This document shows, one piece after another, positions 18,482 through 27,111 of a stretch of DNA of 64,000 nt (within the stretch, counting starts at the first letter, position 1; each line of letters starts with the position of its first letter). Made by a program: the position numbers and the translations under genes. The stretch is from Bacillus sonorensis NBRC 101234 = KCTC 13918 (GTDB taxonomy: Bacteria > Bacillota > Bacilli > Bacillales > Bacillaceae). The DNA lies in the NCBI RefSeq assembly GCF_001592005.1, contig NZ_BCVZ01000006.1, forward strand, positions 1-64,000, in the 5' to 3' direction. A model generated the notes under the pieces. It was given only the letters and a program-made list of their open reading frames with translations, was not told the DNA's origin and ran no database searches.

Positions 18482-18512
18482 GAAAAAGCGTCATAGCAGG
18501 GCGCTTTTTCTT
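18482..18512 (+). terminator. Terminator of minJ
   Basis: GAAAAAGCG / CGCTTTTTC stem with 11-nt loop and T-rich tail. Confidence 0.85.
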
Positions 18513-18597
18513 TGCTTCAATAAACCTTTTGCTTGTCATGTTCCGATCCGTTTGACCAGGGAAATCGGTATATCTTAAAAAAAGGAGAATGATAAAG

Positions 18598-18891
18598 ATG
18601 AAGATGGCTTTTCTGGCCGGTCTTGCTGTTTGTCTCGTTTCGATAACGGCCTCCCTTGCGACGGGGGATTTGATGCTTGTCTTCAGAATTTCAGGGACGG
18701 CCGGTCTTGGCGCCGGGCTTCTTTCTGCTTTATTTTCGGGTGTGTTTATCAGCGGAGACCGTTTGAGGGGAAACCATCATTCGGAAACGCAGGAGCACAG
18801 AAAGGCGAATCACAAGACATCGAATGCCCTCGCTTTTTTCGCAATCCCCAATCTGCTGGCGGCGGGAATCTCATTCTTTTTTGCCTTTTAA
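18598..18891 (+). CDS. Small DUF5316-type membrane protein
   Basis: 97 residues from ATG 18598; an ATG nine bases earlier is inside the AAAGGAG ribosome-binding site. Three hydrophobic segments (about 2-22, 26-50 and 78-97) separated by a hydrophilic loop with GVFISGDRLRGNHHSETQEH, a pattern I associate with the DUF5316 family of Firmicutes. Function unknown. It stands between minJ and csbA, where I recall no such gene in B. subtilis, and no clear promoter is visible. Confidence 0.75.
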   Translation: MKMAFLAGLAVCLVSITASLATGDLMLVFRISGTAGLGAGLLSALFSGVFISGDRLRGNHHSETQEHRKANHKTSNALAFFAIPNLLAAGISFFFAF

Positions 18892-18952
18892 TGGGGCACT
18901 ATCGAATAGCGCCGCTTTAAGGTGGGTAATATAAAGAAGTGAGTGTCTTGGT

Positions 18953-18981
18953 TTGTCCGTTTCTTTGTTCTTTAATATAAT
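18953..18981 (+). promoter_or_regulatory. SigA-type promoter of csbA
   Basis: TTGTCC (18953-18958), 17-nt spacer, TATAAT (18976-18981). csbA is a SigB gene in B. subtilis. A SigB-like -10, GGGTAA, lies at 18924-18929, but I find no matching GTTT box at the right distance. Confidence 0.65.
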
Positions 18982-19014
18982 CAAATAAGATCAAGAAACG
19001 TGAGGGGGGTTTTT

Positions 19015-19248
19015 GTGTTTACAAAAGCCGTTTTTGCACTAATTTTTCCGTTCTTGCTTGTTTTGTTTTTTACAAGGGTGACCTATAACCATTATGTCGG
19101 AATCGCTCTTACCGCCGCTTTATTGTTTGCTTCCTATTTGAAAGGCTACACAGAAACCTTTTTTATTGTAGGACTTGATGTTGTTTCTCTTGTTGCCGGA
19201 GCGTTGTATGCCGCCAAAAAGGCGGGCGAAAAGAAGGAAGAGTCATAG
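19015..19248 (+). CDS. csbA: General stress membrane protein CsbA
   Basis: 77 residues from GTG 19015 (GTGAGGGGGG upstream at 19000-19009), matching the B. subtilis 76-residue protein nearly end to end (VTYNHYVGIALTAALLFASY). Three short hydrophobic segments and a lysine-rich cytoplasmic tail (AAKKAGEKKEES). A SigB-controlled protein of unknown function, always next to uvrBA in this group. Confidence 0.92.
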   Translation: MFTKAVFALIFPFLLVLFFTRVTYNHYVGIALTAALLFASYLKGYTETFFIVGLDVVSLVAGALYAAKKAGEKKEES

Positions 19249-19272
19249 AACCTTGGATTGTTTGCCGCGAAG

Positions 19273-19305
19273 CCCTGCTTTTGATCATAAAAGGAGGGGT
19301 TTTTT
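19273..19305 (+). terminator. Terminator of csbA
   Basis: CCCTGCTTTT pairs with AAAAGGAGGGG (one mismatch), then six T. Confidence 0.85.
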
Positions 19306-19348
19306 GATAGGACCGGAAAGGCCGTTTTTGTAGAAAAAATACGAAAAC

Positions 19349-19362
19349 CGAACTTTAGTTCG
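19349..19362 (+). promoter_or_regulatory. LexA (DinR) SOS box upstream of uvrB
   Basis: CGAACTTTAGTTCG fits the Bacillus SOS operator CGAAC-N4-GTTCG exactly. A TAAAAT -10 lies at 19383-19388, so bound LexA would cover the -35 region. This predicts DNA-damage induction of uvrBA. Confidence 0.92.
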
Positions 19363-19428
19363 TATTTTTGGTTTGATTGTGTTAAAATAATGAACAGGAA
19401 GATTTCGTAAGGAAACGGAGGCTTTTTT

Positions 19429-21414
19429 GTGAAAGACCGCTTTGAATTAGTCTCAAATTATCAGCCCCAGGGAGATCAGCCGAAAGCGATTGAACAGCTC
19501 GTTAAAGGCATAGGGGAAGGCAAAAAGCATCAAACGCTTTTGGGCGCGACCGGTACGGGAAAAACGTTTACCATTTCAAACGTGATTAAAGAGGTCAATA
19601 AACCGACCCTTGTCATTGCCCACAACAAGACGCTTGCCGGGCAGCTGTACAGCGAATTTAAGGAGTTTTTCCCCAACAATGCCGTCGAGTATTTTGTAAG
19701 CTATTATGATTACTATCAGCCTGAGGCCTATGTTCCGCAGACTGATACGTTTATTGAAAAAGATGCCAGCATTAATGATGAAATAGATAAATTAAGGCAC
19801 TCGGCCACATCGGCACTTTTTGAACGCAAAGATGTCATCATCGTGGCGAGTGTCTCTTGTATTTACGGTTTGGGTTCTCCTGAGGAGTACAGGGAACTGG
19901 TGCTCTCTCTGAGAACGGAAATGGAAATCGAACGAAACGAGCTTCTCAGAAAGCTCGTCGATATCCAATATGCGCGAAACGACATCGATTTTCAGCGCGG
20001 AACATTCAGGGTGCGCGGCGATGTCGTCGAAATTTTCCCGGCGTCAAGGGATGAACATTGCATCCGGGTCGAGTTTTTCGGGGATGAAATCGAGCGCATC
20101 AGGGAAGTGGACGCCCTCACTGGCGAAATTTTGGGAGAGCGCGAACATATCGCAATTTTTCCGGCTTCCCACTTCGTAACGCGCGAAGAAAAAATGAAAA
20201 AAGCGATCATAAACATTGAAGCGGAGCTTGAAGAGCGGCTCAAGGTGCTGCGCGACGAAGGCAAGCTTCTCGAGGCCCAGCGTCTGGAGCAGCGCACGAA
20301 ATACGATCTGGAAATGATGCGGGAAATGGGCTTCTGTTCAGGGATCGAAAACTATTCGAGACACTTGACGCTACGTCCGGCGGGATCCACTCCTTACACG
20401 CTGCTCGATTATTTTCCGGATGACTTCCTGATGGTCATCGATGAGTCGCACGTCACCATTCCTCAGGTCAGAGGGATGTATAACGGCGACCAGGCGAGAA
20501 AGCAGGTTCTCGTCGACCACGGGTTCAGGCTTCCTTCGGCTTTGGACAACAGGCCGCTGAGGTTCGAGGAGTTTGAAAAACACATTCATAACATCGTGTA
20601 TGTATCGGCGACGCCTGGTCCTTATGAGCTTGATCATACTCCTGAAATGGTTGAGCAGATCATCCGGCCGACCGGGCTGCTTGATCCGATCATTGATGTA
20701 AGGCCGATCGAGGGACAGATCGATGATCTGATCGGGGAAATCCGCCAGAGAATCGACCGGAATGAGCGCGTGCTTGTCACAACACTGACGAAAAAGATGT
20801 CCGAGGATTTGACGGATTATCTGAAGGAGATCGGAATAAAGGTTACATACCTGCATTCCGAGATCAAAACGCTTGAACGGATCGAAATCATCCGTGATCT
20901 CCGCCTTGGCAAGCATGATGTCCTCGTCGGCATCAACCTGTTAAGGGAAGGTTTGGACATTCCGGAGGTTTCGCTCGTGGCGATACTGGATGCCGATAAA
21001 GAAGGCTTCCTCCGTTCTGAGCGCTCCTTGATCCAAACGATCGGCCGGGCGGCAAGAAACGCCGACGGCCGGGTCATTATGTACGCGGATAAAATCACGA
21101 ATTCCATGGAAATCGCGATCAATGAGACGAAGCGACGCCGCGAGCAGCAGGAGGCATTTAACAGGAAACACGGCATTACACCGAAAACGATCAACAAAAA
21201 GATTCGCGATGTCATCCGTGCGACCTATGCGGCTGAGGATCAGGAAGAATATAAAGTGAAAGAGGAACCGAAGCTTTCGAAAATGACGAAGAAAGAGCGG
21301 GAAAAAGTAATCGCCCAGATGGAGCACGATATGAAGGAAGCTGCAAAAGCGCTTGACTTTGAACGTGCCGCTGAGCTTCGGGACTTGCTTCTAGAGTTAA
21401 AATCGGAAGGGTGA
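19429..21414 (+). CDS. uvrB: Excinuclease ABC subunit B
   Basis: 661 residues. DNA-damage verification helicase of nucleotide excision repair: it receives the lesion from UvrA, and UvrC then cuts. GTG start with AACGGAGG upstream. Walker A GATGTGKT (39-46), the beta-hairpin [12 protein letters not shown] that wedges between strands, helicase motifs [12 protein letters not shown] and QTIGRAARN, and the C-terminal UVR motif for UvrC/UvrA contact ([20 protein letters not shown]). uvrA begins 8 bp after its stop. Confidence 0.98.
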   Translation: MKDRFELVSNYQPQGDQPKAIEQLVKGIGEGKKHQTLLGATGTGKTFTISNVIKEVNKPTLVIAHNKTLAGQLYSEFKEFFPNNAVEYFVSYYDYYQPEAYVPQTDTFIEKDASINDEIDKLRHSATSALFERKDVIIVASVSCIYGLGSPEEYRELVLSLRTEMEIERNELLRKLVDIQYARNDIDFQRGTFRVRGDVVEIFPASRDEHCIRVEFFGDEIERIREVDALTGEILGEREHIAIFPASHFVTREEKMKKAIINIEAELEERLKVLRDEGKLLEAQRLEQRTKYDLEMMREMGFCSGIENYSRHLTLRPAGSTPYTLLDYFPDDFLMVIDESHVTIPQVRGMYNGDQARKQVLVDHGFRLPSALDNRPLRFEEFEKHIHNIVYVSATPGPYELDHTPEMVEQIIRPTGLLDPIIDVRPIEGQIDDLIGEIRQRIDRNERVLVTTLTKKMSEDLTDYLKEIGIKVTYLHSEIKTLERIEIIRDLRLGKHDVLVGINLLREGLDIPEVSLVAILDADKEGFLRSERSLIQTIGRAARNADGRVIMYADKITNSMEIAINETKRRREQQEAFNRKHGITPKTINKKIRDVIRATYAAEDQEEYKVKEEPKLSKMTKKEREKVIAQMEHDMKEAAKALDFERAAELRDLLLELKSEG

Positions 21415-21421
21415 ATTGAAT

Positions 21422-24295
21422 ATGGCAATGGAACGAATAGAGGTGAAAGGAGCAAGGGCGCATAATCTGAAAAACATCGATGTCTCCATCCCCAGGGATA
21501 AGCTTGTCGTTTTGACTGGCCTTTCCGGGTCAGGGAAGTCCTCCCTTGCGTTTGACACTATATATGCTGAAGGACAGAGACGCTATGTCGAATCTCTTTC
21601 CGCATATGCCCGCCAGTTTTTAGGGCAGATGGACAAACCTGATGTAGACGCGATCGAAGGCCTTTCTCCCGCGATCAGCATCGATCAGAAAACGACAAGC
21701 CGGAATCCCCGCTCAACAGTCGGAACGGTAACGGAAATCTATGATTATCTGCGTCTTTTGTATGCCAGAATCGGAAAGCCGGTTTGTCCGGTGCACGGGA
21801 TCGAAATCACATCGCAGACGATCGAACAGATGACAGACCGGATTTTGGAATATCCGGAGCGGACAAAGATTCAAGTGCTTGCGCCGGTCGTCTCGGGACG
21901 AAAAGGATCGCACGTCAAAGTCCTGGATCAAATCAGGAAGCAGGGCTATGTGAGGGTCCGCATCGACGGAGAAATGAACGATCTTTCTGAAGAAATCGAG
22001 CTTGAAAAAAACAAAAAGCATTCGATTGAAGTGGTCGTCGACCGCATCGTCGTCAAAGAAGGCGTGACTGCCCGTCTGACAGATTCACTCGAAACCGCGC
22101 TCCGCCTTGGCGAGGGCCGGGTCATTATCGATGTGATCGGCCAGGAAGAGCTGCTTTTCAGCGAGCATCATGCCTGCCCCCACTGCGGCTTTTCGATTGG
22201 AGAGCTGGAGCCGAGAATGTTTTCTTTTAACAGTCCGTTCGGCGCCTGTCCAAGCTGTGACGGCCTGGGATCAAAGCTTGAAGTCGATGTGGAGCTCGTC
22301 ATTCCGAACGATGAGCTGACGCTGAAGCAGCACGCCATCGCGCCTTGGGAACCGCAGAGTTCTCAATACTATCCAAAGCTGCTGGAAGCGGTGTGCAGTC
22401 ATTATGGAATTGATATGGACGTGCCTGTGAAAGAGCTGCCGAAACACCATCTTGACAAGATTCTCTACGGCAGTGACGGTGAACAGGTTTATTTTAAATA
22501 TGAAAATGACTTTGGACAGGTCCGTGAAAATTATATTGAATTTGAAGGCGTCATCCGCAATATCGAAAGACGCTATAAAGAAACAAGCTCAGACTATATC
22601 CGCGAGCAGATGGAAAAATACATGGCCAATCAGCCTTGTCCTTCATGCAAAGGATACCGGCTGAAAAAAGAATCGCTGGCCGTCCTGGTTAACGGCCTTC
22701 ATATCGGAAAGATCACAGATATGTCGGTGGCGGACGGACTTCAGTTTTTCCGCAGTCTGGAGCTGTCCGAAAAAGATATGAAGATCGCCAATCTGATTTT
22801 GCGGGAGATTGAGGAAAGGCTCGGATTTTTAAATAATGTCGGACTGGATTATTTGACGCTCAGCCGGGCGGCGGGTACCCTTTCCGGAGGGGAGGCGCAG
22901 CGGATCCGCCTCGCGACGCAGATCGGCTCAAGGCTGACCGGCGTCCTTTACATCCTTGATGAGCCGTCAATCGGGCTTCATCAGCGCGACAATGACCGCT
23001 TGATTGACACGCTGAAAAATATGAGGGACATTGGCAACACATTGATTGTCGTTGAACATGATGAGGATACGATGCTTGCCGCCGATTATTTAATCGACAT
23101 CGGACCCGGAGCGGGTGTTCACGGAGGCGAAGTCATTTCGGCGGGAACTCCTGAAGAAGTCATGAACGATGAGAAATCATTGACAGGACAATATCTGTCA
23201 GGGGAAAAATTCATTCCTCTGCCGCTTGAACGGAGAAAGCCCGACGGACGCTATATCGAAGTAAAAGGGGCAAAGGAAAACAATCTGAAAAATGTTTCCG
23301 TTAAGTTTCCGCTTGGCGTGTTTGCCGCTGTCACCGGTGTTTCCGGTTCAGGCAAAAGCACCCTCGTCAATGAAATTCTGCACAAAACGCTTGCCCAAAA
23401 ACTGCATCGTGCAAAGGCCAAGCCGGGGGAATTCAAGGAAATCAAGGGGATCGAGCACCTCGATAAGGTGATTGACATCGACCAGTCCCCGATCGGCCGG
23501 ACGCCGAGGTCAAACCCTGCCACATACACGGGCGTGTTTGACGATATCCGGGATGTGTTTGCCCAGACAAACGAAGCAAAAGTCAGAGGCTATAAAAAAG
23601 GGCGCTTTAGCTTCAACGTCAAAGGCGGCCGTTGTGAAGCATGCAAAGGCGATGGAATCATCAAAATCGAAATGCATTTTCTCCCGGATGTATACGTGCC
23701 TTGCGAAGTCTGCCACGGCAAACGGTATAATCGGGAAACGCTGCAGGTGACATACAAAGGAAAAAATATTTCTGACGTGCTTGACATGACGGTTGAAAAT
23801 GCGGTGCAGTTTTTTGAAAATATACCGAAGATCAAGAGGAAGCTTCAGACCTTATATGACGTCGGTCTTGGCTATATTAAGCTCGGACAGCCTGCGACGA
23901 CGCTTTCAGGCGGTGAAGCGCAGCGCGTCAAACTTGCGTCTGAACTGCACAGAAGGTCAACCGGCCGATCCCTCTACATTTTGGACGAGCCGACGACAGG
24001 TCTGCATGTAGATGACATCGCAAGGCTTTTGGCCGTTCTCCAGCGGCTGGTCGAAAACGGCGATACCGTGCTTGTCATTGAACATAATCTCGATATTATT
24101 AAAGCGGCCGATTATTTGATCGATTTAGGTCCTGAAGGCGGTGACGGCGGCGGAACCATTGTTGCCGCCGGCCCGCCGGAAGATGTCATCAAAGTCGAAA
24201 CTTCCTATACAGGCCGTTATTTAAAGCCGATCATCGAACGCGACAAAAACAGAATGAAAAAACGGCTTCAGGAGAAAGAAGCCGTCAGACCTTGA
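21422..24295 (+). CDS. uvrA: Excinuclease ABC subunit A
   Basis: 957 residues from ATG 21422. Dimeric ABC-type ATPase that finds bulky or distorting DNA lesions and loads UvrB. First ATP site GLSGSGKS (33-40), the CPHCG...CPSC zinc module (about 253-283), [14 protein letters not shown] signature, then the second Walker [10 protein letters not shown], the CEAC...CEVC zinc finger that tests for damage, and a second LSGGEAQR. Translationally linked to uvrB and under the same SOS box. C-terminal tail is charged and variable. Confidence 0.98.
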   Translation: MAMERIEVKGARAHNLKNIDVSIPRDKLVVLTGLSGSGKSSLAFDTIYAEGQRRYVESLSAYARQFLGQMDKPDVDAIEGLSPAISIDQKTTSRNPRSTVGTVTEIYDYLRLLYARIGKPVCPVHGIEITSQTIEQMTDRILEYPERTKIQVLAPVVSGRKGSHVKVLDQIRKQGYVRVRIDGEMNDLSEEIELEKNKKHSIEVVVDRIVVKEGVTARLTDSLETALRLGEGRVIIDVIGQEELLFSEHHACPHCGFSIGELEPRMFSFNSPFGACPSCDGLGSKLEVDVELVIPNDELTLKQHAIAPWEPQSSQYYPKLLEAVCSHYGIDMDVPVKELPKHHLDKILYGSDGEQVYFKYENDFGQVRENYIEFEGVIRNIERRYKETSSDYIREQMEKYMANQPCPSCKGYRLKKESLAVLVNGLHIGKITDMSVADGLQFFRSLELSEKDMKIANLILREIEERLGFLNNVGLDYLTLSRAAGTLSGGEAQRIRLATQIGSRLTGVLYILDEPSIGLHQRDNDRLIDTLKNMRDIGNTLIVVEHDEDTMLAADYLIDIGPGAGVHGGEVISAGTPEEVMNDEKSLTGQYLSGEKFIPLPLERRKPDGRYIEVKGAKENNLKNVSVKFPLGVFAAVTGVSGSGKSTLVNEILHKTLAQKLHRAKAKPGEFKEIKGIEHLDKVIDIDQSPIGRTPRSNPATYTGVFDDIRDVFAQTNEAKVRGYKKGRFSFNVKGGRCEACKGDGIIKIEMHFLPDVYVPCEVCHGKRYNRETLQVTYKGKNISDVLDMTVENAVQFFENIPKIKRKLQTLYDVGLGYIKLGQPATTLSGGEAQRVKLASELHRRSTGRSLYILDEPTTGLHVDDIARLLAVLQRLVENGDTVLVIEHNLDIIKAADYLIDLGPEGGDGGGTIVAAGPPEDVIKVETSYTGRYLKPIIERDKNRMKKRLQEKEAVRP

Positions 24296-24301
24296 TAAGC
24301 G

Positions 24302-24332
24302 AAGCTGTCGACGCAACGTCGGCAGCTTTTTC
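24302..24332 (+). terminator. Terminator of uvrBA
   Basis: AAGCTGTCGACG pairs with CGTCGGCAGCTT around CAA, then TTTTT. Confidence 0.9.
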
Positions 24333-24363
24333 GAATCGCTTCAAATTGTTCAAGCGATTTTCA

Positions 24364-24392
24364 TTGCGCTTTCAAGAAATAGCTGTTATAAA
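24364..24392 (+). promoter_or_regulatory. SigA-like promoter after uvrA
   Basis: TTGCGC (24364-24369), 17-nt spacer, TATAAA (24387-24392) with extended TGT. It points into a short transcript carrying only the 40-codon ORF at 24430 before meeting the convergent gene at 24559. Confidence 0.45.
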
Positions 24393-24429
24393 TCTTAGGG
24401 AAGAAAGAAAAAGCTGTAATATAGCATGC

Positions 24430-24552
24430 ATGAGAAAGCATCAGGTTCCAAACTCCGGGGCAACCCACGACGCGGACCAGTCTGGCGATTCAAGCGGGCA
24501 GGCGCCGGACCGTTCATCTAGCCGGGCTGACAAACTGACACGTGCCGATTGA
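24430..24552 (+). CDS. Possible 40-residue hydrophilic protein
   Basis: ATG 24430 to TGA 24552, starting MRKHQVPNSGATHDADQSGD. GC-rich third positions and the strongly hydrophilic, Ser/Asp-rich composition resemble a small structural or spore protein. There is no good ribosome-binding site (the nearest purine run is about 25 nt upstream), so it may instead be noncoding RNA. Not recognised as a known family. It follows a plausible promoter and ends 7 bp before the stop of the convergent gene. Confidence 0.3.
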   Translation: MRKHQVPNSGATHDADQSGDSSGQAPDRSSSRADKLTRAD

Positions 24553-24558
24553 ATCTTA

Positions 24559-24789
24559 CTATTTATTCGGATCACTGAGTTGTTGTGCCGCTTCCGTCAG
24601 GCTGTTTGTGATATGTGTGCTGCTGCTGCTGAGCAGAACTTTCAGATAGCGGATTTCATTTGAAAGCGGAGGCGCCGAGTTGATCGCTTCCAACTGGTTA
24701 ATGATCCCTTGATTGATCCGTTTTTGTTCCTGAATCAGTTCAAAAAGCTGCGGAGCAAATGACGCATGTTCCGCCTGTCTATGTTTCAT
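24559..24789 (-). CDS. Small helical hypothetical protein
   Basis: 76 residues, no cysteine, no membrane segment. The middle (QLFELIQEQKRINQGIINQL) is strongly amphipathic with heptad-like spacing, suggesting a short coiled coil. The ATG on the minus strand is preceded by AAGGAGGCGG at good spacing, which makes this a real gene despite its size. I do not recognise a family. It is divergent from the yvlABCD operon, with about 220 bp between the starts. Confidence 0.7.
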   Translation of the reverse strand: MKHRQAEHASFAPQLFELIQEQKRINQGIINQLEAINSAPPLSNEIRYLKVLLSSSSTHITNSLTEAAQQLSDPNK

Positions 24790-24912
24790 GACGCCGCCTC
24801 CTTCTTATTACTGGGCTTTGCACATATTGTAAAGGGTTATAAAAAAAGAATCTATTCATAAAATCTAGAAAAATCAATTTGCGAAGATTGACGCATGCCC
24901 ATCGAATGAAAA

Positions 24913-24939
24913 TGAAACAAAACGGCTATGATACACGTA
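24913..24939 (+). promoter_or_regulatory. SigW promoter of yvlABCD
   Basis: TGAAAC (24913-24918), 17-nt spacer, CGTA (24936-24939): perfect extracytoplasmic-function SigW elements. yvlABCD is a known SigW operon in B. subtilis. Confidence 0.92.
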
Positions 24940-25010
24940 GACTTGAGTATAAGGTCATTGTACATTGGACTCAGGAAGAACTGTTTTAAAACCTCAGGAG
25001 AGTGATCAGA

Positions 25011-25337
25011 ATGACGAGAAACAACGCACTGATTTCTGCAATTTGTTATTTTAGCGTTTTTTTTGCCCCGCTTATTTTGCCTATTGCCGCGTATTTTATA
25101 ACAGATGATCAAGAAACGAAAAAGCATGCGCTGCGCTCGCTCATATCGCATATTATTCCGTTTATCAGCGTAGTCATACTGGCGGCGGGTGCGGTGAGCG
25201 GAATGTTTATATTTGATGACGGCGGCTATTTCGCATTTTTTTCTGTTTTCGGCGGCTTTATTTTTTTCGTGATCATCAGCTTGATTATTGCGATTTGGAA
25301 CGTTATCCAGGGAATTAAAATGCTGACTCGGGTATAA
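25011..25337 (+). CDS. yvlA: YvlA, DUF4870 membrane protein
   Basis: 108 residues from ATG 25011 (AGGAGAG upstream; GTG 25002 overlaps that site). Three to four hydrophobic segments with the DUF4870 layout: an N-terminal TM, the cytoplasmic FITDDQETKKHALRSLISH region, and two closing TMs. First gene of the SigW-controlled envelope-stress operon; biochemical role unknown. Confidence 0.9.
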   Translation: MTRNNALISAICYFSVFFAPLILPIAAYFITDDQETKKHALRSLISHIIPFISVVILAAGAVSGMFIFDDGGYFAFFSVFGGFIFFVIISLIIAIWNVIQGIKMLTRV

Positions 25338-25360
25338 AAGAACGAGAACGGGGGATTTTC

Positions 25361-26455
25361 ATGACAAATGAAAAAGAACGGATTTTAAAATTGGTTGAGG
25401 CAGGGAAGCTGTCAGCGAAAGAAGCGCTGATCCTGATTGAAAAACTGGAAGAAGACTACAAGCAGAAAGAAAGCAAGATCACGGCATTATCCGAGAATGT
25501 CATTGAATCAGAACAGTTTTACAGCGAAAAGAAGAGAGAGCCGAAACCTTCAATCGGTTCCAAGCTGTTTGAATGGATTGACACCGCGGTTAAAAAAGTG
25601 AAAGAAGTTGATCTGGATTTGAATTTTGGGCAGTCATACGAAGTCCAGCACATTTTCCAATTTAAAGATATAGATTTTTCCACACTCGACATTCAGCTGG
25701 CCAATGGCAGCGTCAATCTCCTCCCGTGGAGCGATGCAGATATGCGGGTCGAGTGCCAGGCGAAAATATACCGGGCCGAAACCCTTGATGAAGCGAGGCG
25801 GGCTTTTCTTGAGCATATTGAATGCGGAAGCGAAGGAGATAAATTTTTGATCCGCACCGAGAAAAAGACGATGAAGACCAATCTGACCGTCTATATTCCA
25901 GACAAGGAATACGGCAAAATCCGCTTCAAGCTGTTTAACGGCCCGGTCAGGGGGGAACATTTAAACGTAAAAGAGCTTTCGGCCAAAACGACAAACGGCA
26001 TTTTATCGTTTTCGGGGCTGACCGCCGGCAAAGCTTCATTGGAAACGGCCAATGGGCAGATCAAACTGGCGGACCACGAGTGCGGGGAGATTGAAGCGGA
26101 AACGATCAATGGGCTAATTGATCTGAAGGGATCGTGTGAGACCCTTGATTTGCAAAGCTTCAACGGCAATATTGCCGCAACTGTCAAGAGTCCGCACTGC
26201 CGTTCGGCTTATGTGAAAACGACGACGGGCAGCATTGAATTGAATGTTCCCCGCGACTGCGCCGTCACCGCAGAGCTGAAAAGCAATCTGGGTTCCCTGT
26301 CTAATGAACTGTCCGACGCGGAAATCCTTAAAGAAAAAAATGAAACGATACAGAAAGAAATGTATATAAAAGCAAATCAACATCATGATCAAAACATGAC
26401 GGTATTTTTAGAATCAAAGACTGGATCGATTCATTTAAACCATACACAGGAGTGA
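25361..26455 (+). CDS. yvlB: YvlB, DUF4097 protein with SHOCT-like N-terminus
   Basis: 364 residues, soluble. Residues 1-40 (ERILKLVEAGKLSAKEALIL) form a SHOCT-like helical module common in envelope-stress proteins. Residues about 100-360 are a repetitive right-handed beta-helix-like DUF4097 domain with recurring TTNG/ETANGQI/ETING turns. B. subtilis YvlB works with YvlC/YvlD in the SigW response; a scaffold role at the membrane is inferred, not shown. RBS AACGGGGGAT. Gap of 4 bp to yvlC. Confidence 0.92.
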   Translation: MTNEKERILKLVEAGKLSAKEALILIEKLEEDYKQKESKITALSENVIESEQFYSEKKREPKPSIGSKLFEWIDTAVKKVKEVDLDLNFGQSYEVQHIFQFKDIDFSTLDIQLANGSVNLLPWSDADMRVECQAKIYRAETLDEARRAFLEHIECGSEGDKFLIRTEKKTMKTNLTVYIPDKEYGKIRFKLFNGPVRGEHLNVKELSAKTTNGILSFSGLTAGKASLETANGQIKLADHECGEIEAETINGLIDLKGSCETLDLQSFNGNIAATVKSPHCRSAYVKTTTGSIELNVPRDCAVTAELKSNLGSLSNELSDAEILKEKNETIQKEMYIKANQHHDQNMTVFLESKTGSIHLNHTQE

Positions 26456-26459
26456 TATA

Positions 26460-26657
26460 ATGAAAAGGCTATTTCGATCCGAAACAGACAGAAAAATTGC
26501 CGGGGTCGTCGGCGGCCTGGCCGAATATTTCCATATCGACGCAGCACTGCTCAGAATCATAACCGTCTTGTTGTTTATTTTTTCGACGGGAATTCCCGTG
26601 CTGCTGATATATATCGTCTGGGTGTTTGTAGTTCCAAATGAAGGAGACGTCAAATAG
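26460..26657 (+). CDS. yvlC: YvlC, PspC-domain membrane protein
   Basis: 65 residues made almost wholly of a PspC domain: KIAGVVGGLAEYFHIDAALL, then a single long hydrophobic segment with a central proline. PspC proteins sense or relay membrane damage. RBS GGAGTGA overlaps the yvlB stop. Its TAG is directly followed by the yvlD ATG. Confidence 0.93.
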   Translation: MKRLFRSETDRKIAGVVGGLAEYFHIDAALLRIITVLLFIFSTGIPVLLIYIVWVFVVPNEGDVK

Positions 26658-27017
26658 ATGATAAGATGGATCATAAGCGTTCTTGTCAACGCCTTGTTAC
26701 TCATCGTTATTGCCGGATATTTTGATTCGGTTCATGTCGGAAGCATCGGAGCGGCCATTTTGGCCAGCTTGATTTTATCGATTTTGAATGCATTTGTGAA
26801 GCCGGTGCTGATCATTCTCACATTGCCTGTCACGGTTGTGACGCTCGGTTTATTTTTATTTGTAATCAATGCCGTCACACTGTATATGACAGCGGCGATT
26901 ATGGGCGACAGTTTTAACCTGGACGGCTTTGGGACAGCCATATTCGCGTCCATTGTCCTGTCGGTCTTTCACCTGCTGATCCAAAAAGCAATCATCGAAC
27001 CGATGACAAAAAAGTAA
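26658..27017 (+). CDS. yvlD: YvlD, phage-holin-4-superfamily membrane protein
   Basis: 119 residues with four TM segments covering nearly the whole protein and the family motif ILSILNAFVKPVLIILTLPV. Last gene of the SigW operon, followed by a strong terminator. Function unknown; associated with membrane-active antibiotic stress. Confidence 0.92.
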   Translation: MIRWIISVLVNALLLIVIAGYFDSVHVGSIGAAILASLILSILNAFVKPVLIILTLPVTVVTLGLFLFVINAVTLYMTAAIMGDSFNLDGFGTAIFASIVLSVFHLLIQKAIIEPMTKK

Positions 27018-27019
27018 AA

Positions 27020-27050
27020 AGGAGCCTGAAGCCTCAGGCTTCTTTTTTTT
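27020..27050 (+). terminator. Terminator of yvlABCD
   Basis: GGAGCCTGA / TCAGGCTTC stem and eight T. Confidence 0.93.
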
Positions 27051-27111
27051 GCCTCGGATAAGTTTTCATAAAAAAGATGCGACAAGGCAAAATACGAAAG
27101 GGAGGTAGACG

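Noticed and set aside
18904..18929. SigB promoter of csbA
   Set aside because: GGGTAA is present but no GTTT-type -35 lies 12-15 nt upstream, so only the SigA-type promoter was annotated.
24450..24552. Palindromic repeat like the swrA-minJ element in the GC-rich stretch after uvrA
   Set aside because: Apart from short GATTCAA/TTGAATC complementarity no nested pairing is visible; the stretch reads better as a short ORF.
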